This document shows, in pieces, positions 1 through 8,983 of a DNA stretch of 64,000 nt. Origin of the DNA: Gammaproteobacteria bacterium. Its GTDB lineage: Bacteria > Pseudomonadota > Gammaproteobacteria > Steroidobacterales > Steroidobacteraceae. The stretch covers positions 124,001 to 188,000 of the forward strand of contig JAJPKM010000018.1 of NCBI GenBank assembly GCA_021323735.1, written 5' to 3'. The number at the start of each line of letters is the position of its first letter. Position 1 is the stretch's first letter. Position numbers and translations under genes: made by a program. A model generated the notes under the pieces. The model made no database searches, had not been told where the DNA came from, and worked only from the letters and a program-made list of their open reading frames with translations.

Positions 1-203
1 AGCAAGCGGCGCTGAACGCGCAGCTGGCGGCCTATTCCGCCACGCTGACCGCGCAGTTCAATGCCACCGACAAGGCGGTCGCGCTTCTCAAGCAAACGCA
101 GACCTTTCTCAACGCCGAGTTCAATCCCAGTGCCAACGCCGCATCGGGCACCTCCTCCAGCAATACCAGCTTGGGCAGCGGCACCTTGGGCGTTGGCGGC
201 TAG
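1..203 (+). CDS. fliD: flagellar cap protein FliD, C-terminal end (partial)
   Basis: This is the last 66 or so codons of a gene that begins before the window; the open frame runs from base 3 to the TAG at 201-203. FliD caps the growing filament and promotes flagellin folding at the cell exterior. The visible tail has the helical FliD ending (QLAAYSATLTAQFNATDKAV, then a QTQTFLNAEF stretch), the usual place of the Y-x4-L-x2-QF and s-x2-yL-x2-qF signatures, followed by a Ser/Gly-rich extension ending GTLGVGG. Two bases separate it from fliS, the standard fliD-fliS-fliT order. Most of the protein is not visible, so the call rests on this tail and the neighbour. Confidence 0.8.
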   Translation, partial: QAALNAQLAAYSATLTAQFNATDKAVALLKQTQTFLNAEFNPSANAASGTSSSNTSLGSGTLGVGG

Positions 204-205
204 CC

Positions 206-613
206 ATGTACGCACAGCGAGGAGCGGCTCAATATCGCGCAGTGCGCAGCCATGGATTGGTCGCGGAGGCCAGTCCCGCACGACTGGTGCAGATCATATT
301 CGAGCAAATTCTCGAGCACTTGGCGACCACACAGGGGTGCATGGCCCGCATCGCGAACAATCTGCCGCTCAATGAAGTCGTTACCAAGGGTAAGGCGCTG
401 GGCAAGGCGATTCGCCTGATCGATCAGCTCAACAACACGCTGGATATGGAGCGCGGTCAAAAGATCGCGGAGAACCTGCGCGCGCTGTATGTCTACATGC
501 TGGCGCGTCTGACGCTCGCCAATGCGACCAACGATGCGGGAATTGTCGCTGAGGTGGCCTCACTGATCCTGGAGGTGAAGAGCGGCTGGGATCAGATCGT
601 CGAAACCCGATGA
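206..613 (+). CDS. fliS: flagellar export chaperone FliS
   Basis: Cytoplasmic chaperone that binds the C-terminus of unpolymerised flagellin and delivers it to the export gate. The 135-residue product has family length and the typical N-terminus (YAQRGAAQYRAVRSHGLVAEASPARLVQIIFEQ), with the central region of conserved helices containing KGKALGKAIRLIDQLNNTLD and the LRALYVYMLARLTLAN segment. ATG at 206 follows the fliD stop by two bases, and the stop overlaps the next gene by ATGA at 610-613, which implies translational coupling. Nothing is missing. Confidence 0.93.
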   Translation: MYAQRGAAQYRAVRSHGLVAEASPARLVQIIFEQILEHLATTQGCMARIANNLPLNEVVTKGKALGKAIRLIDQLNNTLDMERGQKIAENLRALYVYMLARLTLANATNDAGIVAEVASLILEVKSGWDQIVETR

Positions 614-933
614 AGGAAAGCAAAGCCAATTCTGGTTTGCTTCGCGCCCTGGCCCTTTCCCATGAAATGTTTGCGGCGGCCGAGCGAGGGGACTTGCGGT
701 CCGTGGAGCTGCTCGACGCCGAGCGATTGGAGCTGCTAAAGTGCTTCCGCCTCGAAACCAAGGTAGTAAACGCCGCCGCTGATCGGGCTTTGCTACAGCA
801 AATTTCTCAGTTGAATGACCGCGCGATTGGATTGCTGGAGCACCAACGGCGCAGTAAGGGTCGCGAAATGGATATGGCCGCAGTCGGTCGCCGGGCTATG
901 GCTGCTTATTCCAGTATTCGGCTGCAGCGCTAA
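610..933 (+). CDS. FliT-like flagellar protein
   Basis: A 107-residue, almost wholly helical and charged protein translated from an ATG that overlaps the fliS stop. Position directly after fliS and small size fit FliT, the export chaperone for FliD, which is very divergent between genera. Visible features are an N-terminal helix (LLRALALSHEMFAAAERGDL) followed by heptad-like leucines, and no signal peptide or membrane segment. I infer the role from context; sequence similarity to enteric FliT is not obvious by eye. Confidence 0.6.
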   Translation: MKESKANSGLLRALALSHEMFAAAERGDLRSVELLDAERLELLKCFRLETKVVNAAADRALLQQISQLNDRAIGLLEHQRRSKGREMDMAAVGRRAMAAYSSIRLQR

Positions 934-964
934 GCACAGTTCGGATTGCCAAAATTGGAGTGCC

Positions 965-1525
965 ATGTCTGAGTCATTTCTCGGCGATGGTCTGATATTC
1001 GAAGAGTCGCTCCCGGTGGCTTGGGTTCAGGGGACGCTGGCCGAGGGTTTACTCTTGGCGCGGCTCAATGCGGACAACCAACAGCTGCTCGGGGCCGAAT
1101 CCTCGCTCGACGAGGTGCGGGTGCATGAGGCGCTGAAGGACGAATCGCCGGCGTTGCTGCACGAACTACAGCGCCTCGAGTACAAGGTGAATATTTTATT
1201 GCGCCTGGTGGGAGAGCTGGCCGTGCGCAGCAGCGGACTGCCCACCCCTCAGCGAGTGCGCCTGTCCGCGCGAGGACTGGAGTGGTTTGGCGAACCTGCG
1301 CCCCCCGCGGGAGCCACCGGGTTGCTCTCCCTCTACATAAATCCTGCGCTGCCTCAACCCTTGAGAATTCCCTGCGTGGTGGCAGGGCATCGCATGATCG
1401 ATGCGGCGCGTGCCACGCAGTTGCGCTTCGTAGGTGCGAGCGAAGCGGTGGTCGAGCTGCTCGAGAAGCTCATTTTTAGGCATCATCGCCGCCTGGTGGC
1501 GGGTGCCCGCCTCGCCGCAAGCTGA
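965..1525 (+). CDS. PilZ-domain-type protein of the flagellar cluster
   Basis: A 186-residue protein started at ATG 965; upstream in-frame codons belong to the overlapping fliT-like gene, and MSESFLGDGLIFEESLPV is the natural N-terminus. Xanthomonas-type flagellar clusters carry a PilZ-domain gene at this place between fliT and fleQ, and the late region (RVRLSARGLEWFGEP, then LLSLYINPALPQPLRIPC) reads like the beta-barrel of such atypical PilZ domains. I do not see the canonical RxxxR and D/NxSxxG c-di-GMP motifs, so it may be a non-binding type acting by protein contacts. The N-terminal half is helical (HELQRLEYKVNILLRLVGEL). Confidence 0.6.
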   Translation: MSESFLGDGLIFEESLPVAWVQGTLAEGLLLARLNADNQQLLGAESSLDEVRVHEALKDESPALLHELQRLEYKVNILLRLVGELAVRSSGLPTPQRVRLSARGLEWFGEPAPPAGATGLLSLYINPALPQPLRIPCVVAGHRMIDAARATQLRFVGASEAVVELLEKLIFRHHRRLVAGARLAAS

Positions 1526-1646
1526 ACACTTCCGCGTTTAGCTAGTAAATTCCGCAGTTTATTTTGAGGGTTACCCTTACTCTCTTTGCGGGGGTTTACT
1601 ACGACTTCTGTCTCAAGTTCCTCAGTTAGTATGCATTCGCACTGAA

Positions 1647-1668
1647 CATTGATTGAACAATGTCAATG
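1647..1668. promoter_or_regulatory. inverted repeat upstream of fleQ
   Basis: CATTGA (1647-1652), a 10-base spacer TTGAACAATG and TCAATG (1663-1668) form a perfect 6-bp inverted repeat about 80 bases before the chosen fleQ start. The TTGA...TCAA half-sites recall the inverted GTCA/TGAC halves of FleQ boxes but the match is loose. It sits in a 220-base gene-free gap, so an operator role, possibly autoregulation, is reasonable but inferred. Confidence 0.4.
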
Positions 1669-1730
1669 AGTTAGGTGAGAAGCTTAAGACGGAACGAGAG
1701 ATATGTGCACTCCGTCACACTTTGATTCAT

Positions 1731-1739
1731 GGGAGGGAG
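1731..1739 (+). promoter_or_regulatory. strong Shine-Dalgarno deciding the fleQ start
   Basis: GGGAGGGAG lies 8 bases before GTG 1748. No comparable sequence precedes the upstream in-frame ATG at 1703, so this site favours the GTG start. Confidence 0.6.
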
Positions 1740-1747
1740 TCCCAATC

Positions 1748-3232
1748 GTGGTTGATACGAAAGTAATCGTGATCGAGCCCACAGAATCGGAGGGGAACGC
1801 CCTCGCGGCCCTGTTGCGCTTTTTGGACCTGGAGCCAGTGCAAGTGCGCAGCGTGGCTGAACTGCGCGAGCTCACGCACTGCAACACGCCCGATTGTCTC
1901 GCCGTCCTGGCGCGCCGTGAAACGGTGAACGCCCTGGGGGCGGATCTCGTGGCTCAGTTGCGCGCGATGCGCCAGCCGCTTGGCGTCATTTGCATAAGCG
2001 CTGAGGGTCTGCCGAAAATCGCCGAGAGCAGCGGCGATCTGGCTTGGTTTCATTTGGAAACTCCCGTCAAGCAGCGCCGCCTGTCCTGCGTACTGCATCA
2101 GGCGCAGAACGTGCGCAGCGGCCATCCGACGCAGCCCGGTGCTCACCGGTTTCGGCCGAGCGGCACGTCGCGGCCCATGCGCGCCGTCCATCGCCTGGTC
2201 GAGCAAGTCGCCCCTTTCGATACCAACGTGCTCATTCTCGGTGAATCCGGTACGGGCAAGGAAATGGTGGCGCGGCACATCCACGAGCTGTCGGGCCGGG
2301 CGGCTCATCCCTTCGTGCCCGTGAACTGCGGCGCCATTCCGGCGGATCTCTTGGAAAGCGAACTGTTCGGGCATGAAAAAGGCGCGTTCACCGGGGCACT
2401 GTCGACCCGTCTCGGGCGCTTCGAATTTGCCGAAGGCGGTACGCTGTTCCTGGATGAGATCGGCGATATGTCGTTGCAGATGCAGGTCAAGCTGCTGCGC
2501 GTGCTGCAAGAGCGGACGTTCGAGCGCGTCGGCAGCAACAAGACCATGCGTTGTAATGTGCGCATCATCGCCGCCACCCATCGCGACCTGGAAGCCGCCA
2601 TCGTCGCCGGACGTTTCCGCGAAGATTTGTACTACCGGCTCAACGTATTTCCCATACAGATGCCGCCCTTGCGCGAGCGCCTCGACGATCTGCCGGTGTT
2701 GATCGAACATCTGGTGCAGCGCCAGGGTGAGAGCGGCGGGCGAAAGATTCAACTGGACTCGAGTGCCATGGACTGCCTGGCGCACAATCGATGGCCGGGC
2801 AATGTCCGGGAACTCGCCAATCTCTTGGAACGGCTGGCCATTCTTTTTCCCGCGCAAACCATTACGGCGTCCGACCTGCCGGATCGATACCGGAGCGTCG
2901 CCGGCTGGTTGGGCAGCGAGGGCCGGATCGATGCGCGCCCGGAGCCCAAGGTGGACGCTCCCGTGCTCAAGGAGCCGCAGGCAGCACAAGCCGATGCGGA
3001 CGATGACGAGGACGAAGATGGGGATGCGGTGGCGTACGAAATGCTGGATGTCGATGCCGCTCTGCCGCGCGGCGGCATCGATTTGAAGGACCATATGTCG
3101 GCGATTGAAATCGGGCTGATCCGCAAAGCGCTCGACGAAGCGGACGGCACTGTCGCCGGCGCGGCGCGGCTGCTGCGCATTCGGCGTACCACCTTGGTCG
3201 AAAAGCTGCGCAAGTACCGCTTGAGCGCGTGA
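1748..3232 (+). CDS. fleQ: sigma-54-dependent flagellar master activator FleQ
   Basis: Enhancer-binding protein that activates class II flagellar promoters with sigma-54; in Pseudomonas it also responds to c-di-GMP and FlhG/FleN. From GTG 1748 it is 494 residues, the family length; an ATG at 1703 would add 15 residues but has no ribosome site. Domain order is clear: an N-terminal receiver-like domain without the phospho-acceptor aspartate (typical of FleQ), an AAA+ domain with Walker A GESGTGKE, the sigma-54 contact loop GAFTGA, Walker B TLFLDEIG and an arginine finger region [12 protein letters not shown], then a Fis-type helix-turn-helix ([20 protein letters not shown]). The linker before the DNA-binding domain is unusually acidic ([14 protein letters not shown]). 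It stands alone ahead of fleS-fleR. Confidence 0.93.
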   Translation: MVDTKVIVIEPTESEGNALAALLRFLDLEPVQVRSVAELRELTHCNTPDCLAVLARRETVNALGADLVAQLRAMRQPLGVICISAEGLPKIAESSGDLAWFHLETPVKQRRLSCVLHQAQNVRSGHPTQPGAHRFRPSGTSRPMRAVHRLVEQVAPFDTNVLILGESGTGKEMVARHIHELSGRAAHPFVPVNCGAIPADLLESELFGHEKGAFTGALSTRLGRFEFAEGGTLFLDEIGDMSLQMQVKLLRVLQERTFERVGSNKTMRCNVRIIAATHRDLEAAIVAGRFREDLYYRLNVFPIQMPPLRERLDDLPVLIEHLVQRQGESGGRKIQLDSSAMDCLAHNRWPGNVRELANLLERLAILFPAQTITASDLPDRYRSVAGWLGSEGRIDARPEPKVDAPVLKEPQAAQADADDDEDEDGDAVAYEMLDVDAALPRGGIDLKDHMSAIEIGLIRKALDEADGTVAGAARLLRIRRTTLVEKLRKYRLSA

Positions 3233-3308
3233 CAATTTATTGACGCAGCCCGTGGGCGGCGACGCTGATGCAACCGTAACTGGTTGATGGGCGTGACAAA
3301 AAGCGCCA

Positions 3309-3324
3309 GGGCACAGAAGTTGCT
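3309..3324 (+). promoter_or_regulatory. sigma-54 (-24/-12) promoter of fleSR
   Basis: GGGCACAGAAGTTGCT places GG (3310-3311) and GC (3322-3323) exactly 10 bases apart and matches the TGGCACG-N4-TTGC consensus at most positions. Sigma-54/FleQ control of fleSR is established in Pseudomonas. Predicted +1 is about 3335, three bases before ATG 3338. Confidence 0.75.
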
Positions 3325-3337
3325 TCGTTCTTCGGGC

Positions 3338-4477
3338 ATGGCAGCCACAAAACTCGAGCTGATTGAAAACCGACGCTCCGAACTTCAGGCGGCGTTCCTC
3401 GCCTTCGGATCGGTCTCGGAACAATTGTCCGGCGCTTTCGACTCCCTGCGCAGCCAGGTGGTTCAGCTTCGCGCCGATTTGAACGAGGCACACGCGGGCA
3501 GGGAGCACATGGCGGCGCGCCTATCGGCCCTGGTCAAAGGCCTCCCCGGCGGCGTGCTGGTTCTCGACAGCCGCGGCGAGATCCAAGAATACAATCCCGC
3601 CGCGCTAGACCTCTTGGGCGAACCCCTTCTCGGCCAGCTGTTCGGCGTTGTGTGCGCTCGCGCCACGCTGAACCCGCGCGGTATCGGCGAACACACGGAA
3701 TTGCGCAGCGGCCGCTTCGTCAACGTGTCGCGGCGCGAATTGGAAAATGGCGGCGAAGTGGTGCTGTTGACCGATGTGACCGAAGCGCACCTGATGCAGG
3801 TCTTCCTGACGCGCCAGCAACGGCTGCTGACCTTGGGCGAACTGGCGGCAGGCCTCGCCCATCAGATCCGCACGCCCTTGGCGGCTGCGTTGCTGTACGC
3901 CTCGCAAATGACGCTGTCGGATCGAAACTCCGCGGATCTGGCGCGCTGCGCCGAGAAAACGGTCGGCAGCTTGAAGCAGCTCGACAAGCTGGTGAACGAC
4001 ATGCTGGCCTTCGCGCACGGCGGCGCGGCGCGCGAGGCGGTGAGTGTCAGTGCGCTCCTGGAACAGGTGGCGCAGTGGCTGCGCCCTGCGCTTCGCGACG
4101 GGATTCGCCTGACGATCCGGACGCAGGCGCCCGACCTGATGGTGCGCGCCAACGCGCCGTCGCTGGTGTCCGCGGTGCTGAATCTCGCGACCAATGCACT
4201 GCAGGCGGCCGCCGCGCCGCTCAACTTGGAATTGCTGGCGCGGCGCACGCCGAACGGGCGCGCGCAAATCGTGGTCAGCGACAACGGCCCCGGCGTGCCG
4301 GTTTCGATCCGCGAACGCATTTTCGAGCCCTTTTTCACCACGCGCGCGCGCGGCAACGGCATCGGGCTGTCGATCGTCAAGTCCGTGGTCGAGGCCCATG
4401 AGGGCAGTGTGCATCTCGCCGATTCAGGTGTGGGCGCGACCTTCGTCATCGAACTTCCGGCAGAGGATCCGACATGA
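3338..4477 (+). CDS. fleS: flagellar two-component sensor histidine kinase FleS
   Basis: Cytoplasmic kinase that phosphorylates FleR to turn on late flagellar genes. No transmembrane segment is visible. Order: N-terminal helical/coiled region, PAS-like domain (GLPGGVLVLDSRGEIQEYNP onward), dimerisation domain with the phospho-histidine in LAGLAHQIRTPLA, and a C-terminal ATPase with N box NLATNALQAA, G1 DNGPGVP and G2 GNGIGLSI. I start at ATG 3338 (379 residues) because a sigma-54 promoter lies just before it; longer in-frame starts at 3284 (TTG) and 3287 (ATG) would put that promoter inside the gene. The stop overlaps fleR by ATGA. Confidence 0.9.
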   Translation: MAATKLELIENRRSELQAAFLAFGSVSEQLSGAFDSLRSQVVQLRADLNEAHAGREHMAARLSALVKGLPGGVLVLDSRGEIQEYNPAALDLLGEPLLGQLFGVVCARATLNPRGIGEHTELRSGRFVNVSRRELENGGEVVLLTDVTEAHLMQVFLTRQQRLLTLGELAAGLAHQIRTPLAAALLYASQMTLSDRNSADLARCAEKTVGSLKQLDKLVNDMLAFAHGGAAREAVSVSALLEQVAQWLRPALRDGIRLTIRTQAPDLMVRANAPSLVSAVLNLATNALQAAAAPLNLELLARRTPNGRAQIVVSDNGPGVPVSIRERIFEPFFTTRARGNGIGLSIVKSVVEAHEGSVHLADSGVGATFVIELPAEDPT

Positions 4478-5961
4478 GCAAACTGAACGATGCAGTTCTG
4501 GTGGTCGAGGACGATGCCGCGCTGCGCGAGGCACTGCTCGACACCCTGCGCGCAGCCGGCCTGGCAGCTCTCGCGGCAGCCGACGCGCAAGGCGCGCTGC
4601 AGTTGCTGGCCTGCGAGGACATCGGCCTGGTGATTTCCGACGTGCACATGCCCGGCGCCAACGGCTACGAACTGCTGTCGTCGATCAAGCGCCTGCATCC
4701 CTACCTGCCGGTCGTGCTGATGACGGCCTATGGCACGGTGGCACAGGCGGTGGCGGCCATGCGCGAGGGCGCCACCGATTACCTCGTCAAGCCCTTCGAT
4801 GCCCAGGCACTGATCGACATGGCCCGGCGGCAACTGGCCGCGCGCGTCACCCCTAACGAACTCATCGCCGTGGATCCCGAATCCAAGCGCCTGGTCGGGT
4901 TGGCACGCAAGATCGCGGAAAACGACGCCACGGTGCTCATATCGGGGGAGAGCGGTACGGGCAAGGAAGTGTACGCGCGCTTCATTCGCGACCATTCGCC
5001 GCGTGCCGACAAACCCTTCGTCGCCATCAACTGCGCGGCCATCCCCGAGAACATGTTGGAAGCCAGTCTTTTCGGGTATGAGAAAGGGGCTTTCACCGGC
5101 GCCCTCGCGGCGCATGCCGGGAAATTCGAGCAGGCGCAATCCGGCACGCTGCTGCTCGATGAGATCTCGGAAATGGACTTAGGACTGCAGGCGAAGATTC
5201 TGCGGGTGTTGCAGGAGCGCGAGGTGGAGCGCCTGGGCGGCACACGCACCATCAATCTGGATGTCCGCGTGATCGCCACCTCGAATCGCGATCTACCGGA
5301 AGAGGTGCGTGCCGGGCGCTTCCGCGCCGATCTCTACTACCGGCTGAACGTGATGTCATTGCGACTGCCGGCATTGCGCGAGCGCCGCGGCGATATCCTG
5401 CCGCTCGCGCGCCGCGCCATGCAGGCTTGCGCGCGCGCAGGCCAGGCAGCATTGAACCTGTCGGCCGAAGCGGAAAACAAGCTGCTGCGCTATGACTGGC
5501 CCGGGAATGCGCGCGAGTTGAACAACATCGTGCAGCGCGCCGCTTGGTTGGCCGCCGGCGGCATCATTGATGCCGCGGATCTGGATACCGGCGCGGCGAG
5601 CATCCCGGCTGCGGCGCCCACCGCACCGAGCGCCGCGCCGGGCGCTGGTTCGATTACCGCATTGAGCGCGGCGCCGGCCGCTGCGGCGGGGTTTCCGTCG
5701 GGCGCCCCGTCGAACGCCATGACGGGCACTGCGCCACGCGCCGCGTCGGGCGTGCCGGGCGACTCGAGCTTGGACAGCGATCTGAAGGATCGCGAGCGCG
5801 AGTTGATACTGGCCACGCTGCGCATGACCGGAGGCAGCCGCAAACTCACCGCCGAGCGGCTCGGAATCAGTCCGCGCACGCTGCGCCACAAGCTGCAGCA
5901 ATGGAAGGCGGAAGGCCTGGCCGTACCGCGCGCCCACGAACCGCAATTCATGACGGTGTAA
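4474..5961 (+). CDS. fleR: flagellar sigma-54 response regulator FleR
   Basis: NtrC-type regulator, partner of FleS, that with sigma-54 activates basal-body, hook and related flagellar genes. 495 residues: receiver domain with acidic pocket VVEDD and phospho-acceptor Asp56 (VISDVHMP), conserved TAYG and VKPFD; AAA+ domain with [14 protein letters not shown] and TLLLDEISEM; and a Fis-type HTH at the end (RKLTAERLGISPRTLRHKLQ). Between AAA+ and HTH lies a roughly 60-residue Ala/Pro/Gly-rich linker, longer than usual. It is translationally coupled to fleS and ends three bases before fliE. Confidence 0.93.
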   Translation: MSKLNDAVLVVEDDAALREALLDTLRAAGLAALAAADAQGALQLLACEDIGLVISDVHMPGANGYELLSSIKRLHPYLPVVLMTAYGTVAQAVAAMREGATDYLVKPFDAQALIDMARRQLAARVTPNELIAVDPESKRLVGLARKIAENDATVLISGESGTGKEVYARFIRDHSPRADKPFVAINCAAIPENMLEASLFGYEKGAFTGALAAHAGKFEQAQSGTLLLDEISEMDLGLQAKILRVLQEREVERLGGTRTINLDVRVIATSNRDLPEEVRAGRFRADLYYRLNVMSLRLPALRERRGDILPLARRAMQACARAGQAALNLSAEAENKLLRYDWPGNARELNNIVQRAAWLAAGGIIDAADLDTGAASIPAAAPTAPSAAPGAGSITALSAAPAAAAGFPSGAPSNAMTGTAPRAASGVPGDSSLDSDLKDRERELILATLRMTGGSRKLTAERLGISPRTLRHKLQQWKAEGLAVPRAHEPQFMTV

Positions 5962-5964
5962 TCC

Positions 5965-6309
5965 ATGAGCAACATACAAATCAGCCAGGTATTGGCGGAA
6001 ATGCGCGCGCTACAGGCGCGAGCCTCCGGCATTGCCGACGCGCCGCAGATCTCGCCGCAGATCTCGCCGCAGACGGCGGCGCAGCCCTCGGACTTCGCCA
6101 ACATCATGAAAGGCACCATTGACCAAGTGGCGAAAATGCAAAACCACGCCGTCGGGTTGGCGGATGCCTACGAGGCCGGCGACAAGAGCGTCGATCTCAC
6201 CAACGTCATGCTCGAGCTGCAGAAGGCCGGGTTGGCATTCCGCGCCATGACCGAGGTGCGCAACAAATTGGTCGACGCCTACCAGCAAGTAATGAACATG
6301 TCGGTTTGA
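5965..6309 (+). CDS. fliE: flagellar hook-basal body protein FliE
   Basis: Small periplasmic adaptor joining the MS ring to the rod and one of the first export substrates. 114 residues, typical size, with the conserved C-terminal part SVDLTNVMLELQKAGLAFRA and EVRNKLVDAYQQVMNMSV. The N-terminal third contains a short internal duplication (QISPQISPQ) coded by 12-base direct repeats around 6045-6070, in the variable segment of the protein. No promoter fits in the three bases after fleR, so it is probably read through from fleR or from a promoter inside it. Confidence 0.94.
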   Translation: MSNIQISQVLAEMRALQARASGIADAPQISPQISPQTAAQPSDFANIMKGTIDQVAKMQNHAVGLADAYEAGDKSVDLTNVMLELQKAGLAFRAMTEVRNKLVDAYQQVMNMSV

Positions 6310-6339
6310 CAGAGCGTGTCTCACCGCGAGGGTTAATCC

Positions 6340-7986
6340 ATGGCTGATATCGTACCTACCCCCACTCCTGCGCCGCCGCGCGGACTGGCCGACATTCCGG
6401 GACTCAAGCAAGTCGGTTTGCTGGCCGGCGTTGCCGCCGCGGTGGCCGCCGCGATCTGGCTGGTGCTGTGGTCGCAGGGGCAAAATTACACCGTGCTCTA
6501 CGGACAGCTCTCCGAACGCGAGAGCGGCCAGGTCATGGACGCGCTCTCGGCGGCGGGCATCGAATTCAAGCTCACGCCATCGGGCGCGGTATCGGTGCCG
6601 GAATCCAAGGTGCAGGAAGCGCGCATCCGCTTGGCGAGCCAGGGACTGCCGCAGAGCGACTCCATGGGCATCGAAATGATTCAGAAGGATTCCGCGCTCG
6701 GCAACAGCTCCATGATGGAGACCGCGCGCTATCAATCGGTCCTCGAGACCGAATTGGCGCGCACCATCATCAAGGTACAAGGCGTGCAGAGCGCGCGCGT
6801 GCACCTGGCCCTGCCCAAACCGTCGGTTTTCCTGCGCGACACCCACAAGGCCACCGCGTCGGTCATGCTGCAGTTGTATCCCGGACGGCGTTTGGAGCCC
6901 GGCCAGGTCGCCGCCATCGTGCATCTGGTGGCATCGAGCGTGCCGGAATTGGCCGCAAGCGACGTAACACTGGTGGACCAGGCGGGGTCCTTGCTCAATT
7001 CCCCGGACGAAAACGCCGAAGCGGCCGCCAGTACCCGCCAATTCGAGTACACGCGCAAACTCGAGGAAAGCTACCAGCGGCGCATCATCGAGCTGCTCGA
7101 ACCCATGATCGGACCGGGACGCGTACGCGCGACCGTCACCGCGGACTTGGATTACACGGTGACCGAAGAGACCCACGAGAACTATGATCCGCAAAAGACG
7201 GCGGTGCGCAGCGAGCAGACCAGCAACGAGACGCGCAAGGGCGGCGACGGAGCGGAAGGCATTCCGGGCGCCCTGAGCAATCAGCCGCCGGGAACCTCGG
7301 GTGCACCCAACATTCCGGGCGCCGCAACCCCGGGTAATCCGGCGCCTGCGACGGCGGCCGGCGCGCAAACCGTCGCCACCACGGGTCCGAGTTCGAGCGC
7401 TCAGCGCAGCACGCGCAATTTCGAAGTCGATCGCACACTCTCCTATGTGAAGCAGCCGGTCGGCATATTGAAACGCCTCAATGTCGGCGTGGTGCTCGAC
7501 GATTGGCAGAAGGTGGATGCCGACGGCAAGGCGACCACCGCGCCGATGAGCGACACCGATATCAAGCGCTTCAGTCAGCTGATCAAGGAATCCATCGGGT
7601 TGAAGGAGGATCGTGGCGACCAGCTCAATGTCTTGAATCAGGCGTTCAAGAGCAGCGTGGCGGTGGGCCCGGTCGAGGCCGCGCCGCTGTGGCAGCAACC
7701 TTGGGTGTCGCAGCTCGCCAAGCAAATCACCGGTGCCGCGCTGGTGCTGGTCGTGGCATTCCTGGTGCTCCGGCCTTTGATGAAGTCGCTGACCAAGCCG
7801 GCGGGAAGGGTCTTGGCGAGCGTCGAGGAAATCGACGGCGACCGTTTGAGCCTCTCGGCCCAGGGGAAGCCCATCAAGCTCGCGCCCAGCTTCGAGCAGC
7901 AGATTGCGGCGGCAAGAACTTTGGTCGGACAAGATCCACGGCGTGCGGCGCAAGTCGTGAAGGATTGGGTCTCCGCGGATGGCTAA
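6340..7986 (+). CDS. fliF: flagellar MS-ring protein FliF
   Basis: Inner-membrane protein whose copies form the MS ring, the base for rod, C ring and export gate. 548 residues with an N-terminal membrane segment (VGLLAGVAAAVAAAIWLVLW), the YscJ/FliF ring-building domains (NYTVLYGQLSERESGQVMDA; VQSARVHLALPKPSVFLRD), a Gly/Pro/Ala-rich variable periplasmic loop, the C-terminal domain RTRNFEVDRTLSY-like region, a second membrane segment (ITGAALVLVVAFLVLRPLM), and a cytoplasmic tail that binds FliG. The stop overlaps fliG by 8 bases. Confidence 0.95.
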   Translation: MADIVPTPTPAPPRGLADIPGLKQVGLLAGVAAAVAAAIWLVLWSQGQNYTVLYGQLSERESGQVMDALSAAGIEFKLTPSGAVSVPESKVQEARIRLASQGLPQSDSMGIEMIQKDSALGNSSMMETARYQSVLETELARTIIKVQGVQSARVHLALPKPSVFLRDTHKATASVMLQLYPGRRLEPGQVAAIVHLVASSVPELAASDVTLVDQAGSLLNSPDENAEAAASTRQFEYTRKLEESYQRRIIELLEPMIGPGRVRATVTADLDYTVTEETHENYDPQKTAVRSEQTSNETRKGGDGAEGIPGALSNQPPGTSGAPNIPGAATPGNPAPATAAGAQTVATTGPSSSAQRSTRNFEVDRTLSYVKQPVGILKRLNVGVVLDDWQKVDADGKATTAPMSDTDIKRFSQLIKESIGLKEDRGDQLNVLNQAFKSSVAVGPVEAAPLWQQPWVSQLAKQITGAALVLVVAFLVLRPLMKSLTKPAGRVLASVEEIDGDRLSLSAQGKPIKLAPSFEQQIAAARTLVGQDPRRAAQVVKDWVSADG

Positions 7987-8983
7987 CGACGAACTCGCCG
8001 GCACGCAGCGCGCCGCCATACTGCTCATGAGCTTGGGAGAGCAGGACGCGGCCAATGTGCTCAAGCAGCTCGATGCGCGCGAGGTCCAGAAATTGGGCAT
8101 TGCCATGGCCGAGCTGAAGGAAGTGTCACGCGAGCAAATGAGCGCGGTGCTCGACAAGTTCATCGGTGTTGCCGATGCCAAGGCCAACATCGCCGGCGGA
8201 TCGCAGGACTACGTGCGGCGGGTATTGACGCAGGCGGTCGGCAAGCAGAAGACCGACATGCTGCTCGACCGCGTCTCGAATGGCCAGACCGGCCAAGGCA
8301 TCGAGGCCCTGAAATGGATGGAAGCCAAGGCCGTCGCGCAAATCATCAGCGGCGAGCATCCGCAAATCGCCGCCATCGTGCTGGCACATCTGGAGCCGGA
8401 GCAATCGGCGGCCATCATGCCGCTGCTCAACCAGGACTTACGCACCGAAGTGCTGATGCGCATTGCAAGCTTGAACGAAGTTCCGCAGTCGGCGCTGACG
8501 GAGCTCGATCAGCTGGTCGAAAAACAAGCCAACGTCGCACCGCCTTCGGCATTGAGGCGCATCGGCGGCGCACGCAGCGCGGCGAATATCTTGAATGCCA
8601 TGGAGCGCGACAAGCTCAGCGAAGAGCTCGGCAAGATCGAAAAAGCCGACGGCGAGATGCATCAGAAGATCAAGGACATGTTGTTCGTGTTCGACAACCT
8701 GCTGGATATCGATGACCGCGGCATCCAGGCGCTGCTGCGCGAAGTGGGTTCCGACACGCTGGCCGTGGCCCTGCGCGGGGCAGAACCCGAGGTGCAGGAG
8801 AAGATCCTCAAGAACATGTCGAAGCGAGCCGCGGAAATCCTCAAGGACGACATGGAGGCTCGCGGTCCGGTGAAACTCACCGACGTCGAGGCCGCGCAGA
8901 AGGAAATCATCGTGATCGCCCAGCGCATGGCCGAGGAAGGCACCATCAGTCTCGGCGGCAAGGGGGCGGGCGAATTTGTCTGA
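7979..8983 (+). CDS. fliG: flagellar motor switch protein FliG
   Basis: Rotor protein that transmits torque from the stators and sets rotation direction. 334 residues with the three expected domains: N-terminal FliF-binding part (AAILLMSLGEQDAANVLKQL), middle domain with the EHPQ motif (GEHPQIAAIVLAHLEP), and the C-terminal torque domain holding charged residues (FDNLLDIDDRGIQALLREV and EIIVIAQRMAEEGTISLGG). ATG at 7979 overlaps fliF by 8 bases; the next gene overlaps its stop by 8. Confidence 0.96.
   Translation: MANDELAGTQRAAILLMSLGEQDAANVLKQLDAREVQKLGIAMAELKEVSREQMSAVLDKFIGVADAKANIAGGSQDYVRRVLTQAVGKQKTDMLLDRVSNGQTGQGIEALKWMEAKAVAQIISGEHPQIAAIVLAHLEPEQSAAIMPLLNQDLRTEVLMRIASLNEVPQSALTELDQLVEKQANVAPPSALRRIGGARSAANILNAMERDKLSEELGKIEKADGEMHQKIKDMLFVFDNLLDIDDRGIQALLREVGSDTLAVALRGAEPEVQEKILKNMSKRAAEILKDDMEARGPVKLTDVEAAQKEIIVIAQRMAEEGTISLGGKGAGEFV

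Noticed and set aside
1727-3508. Long antisense frame opposite fleQ (593 codons)
   Set aside because: It mirrors the high-GC coding frame of fleQ, has no family motifs and no ribosome site.
6010-8190. Antisense frame of 726 codons opposite fliE-fliF-fliG
   Set aside because: Shadow of GC-rich codons; His/Arg/Gly-rich with no domain.
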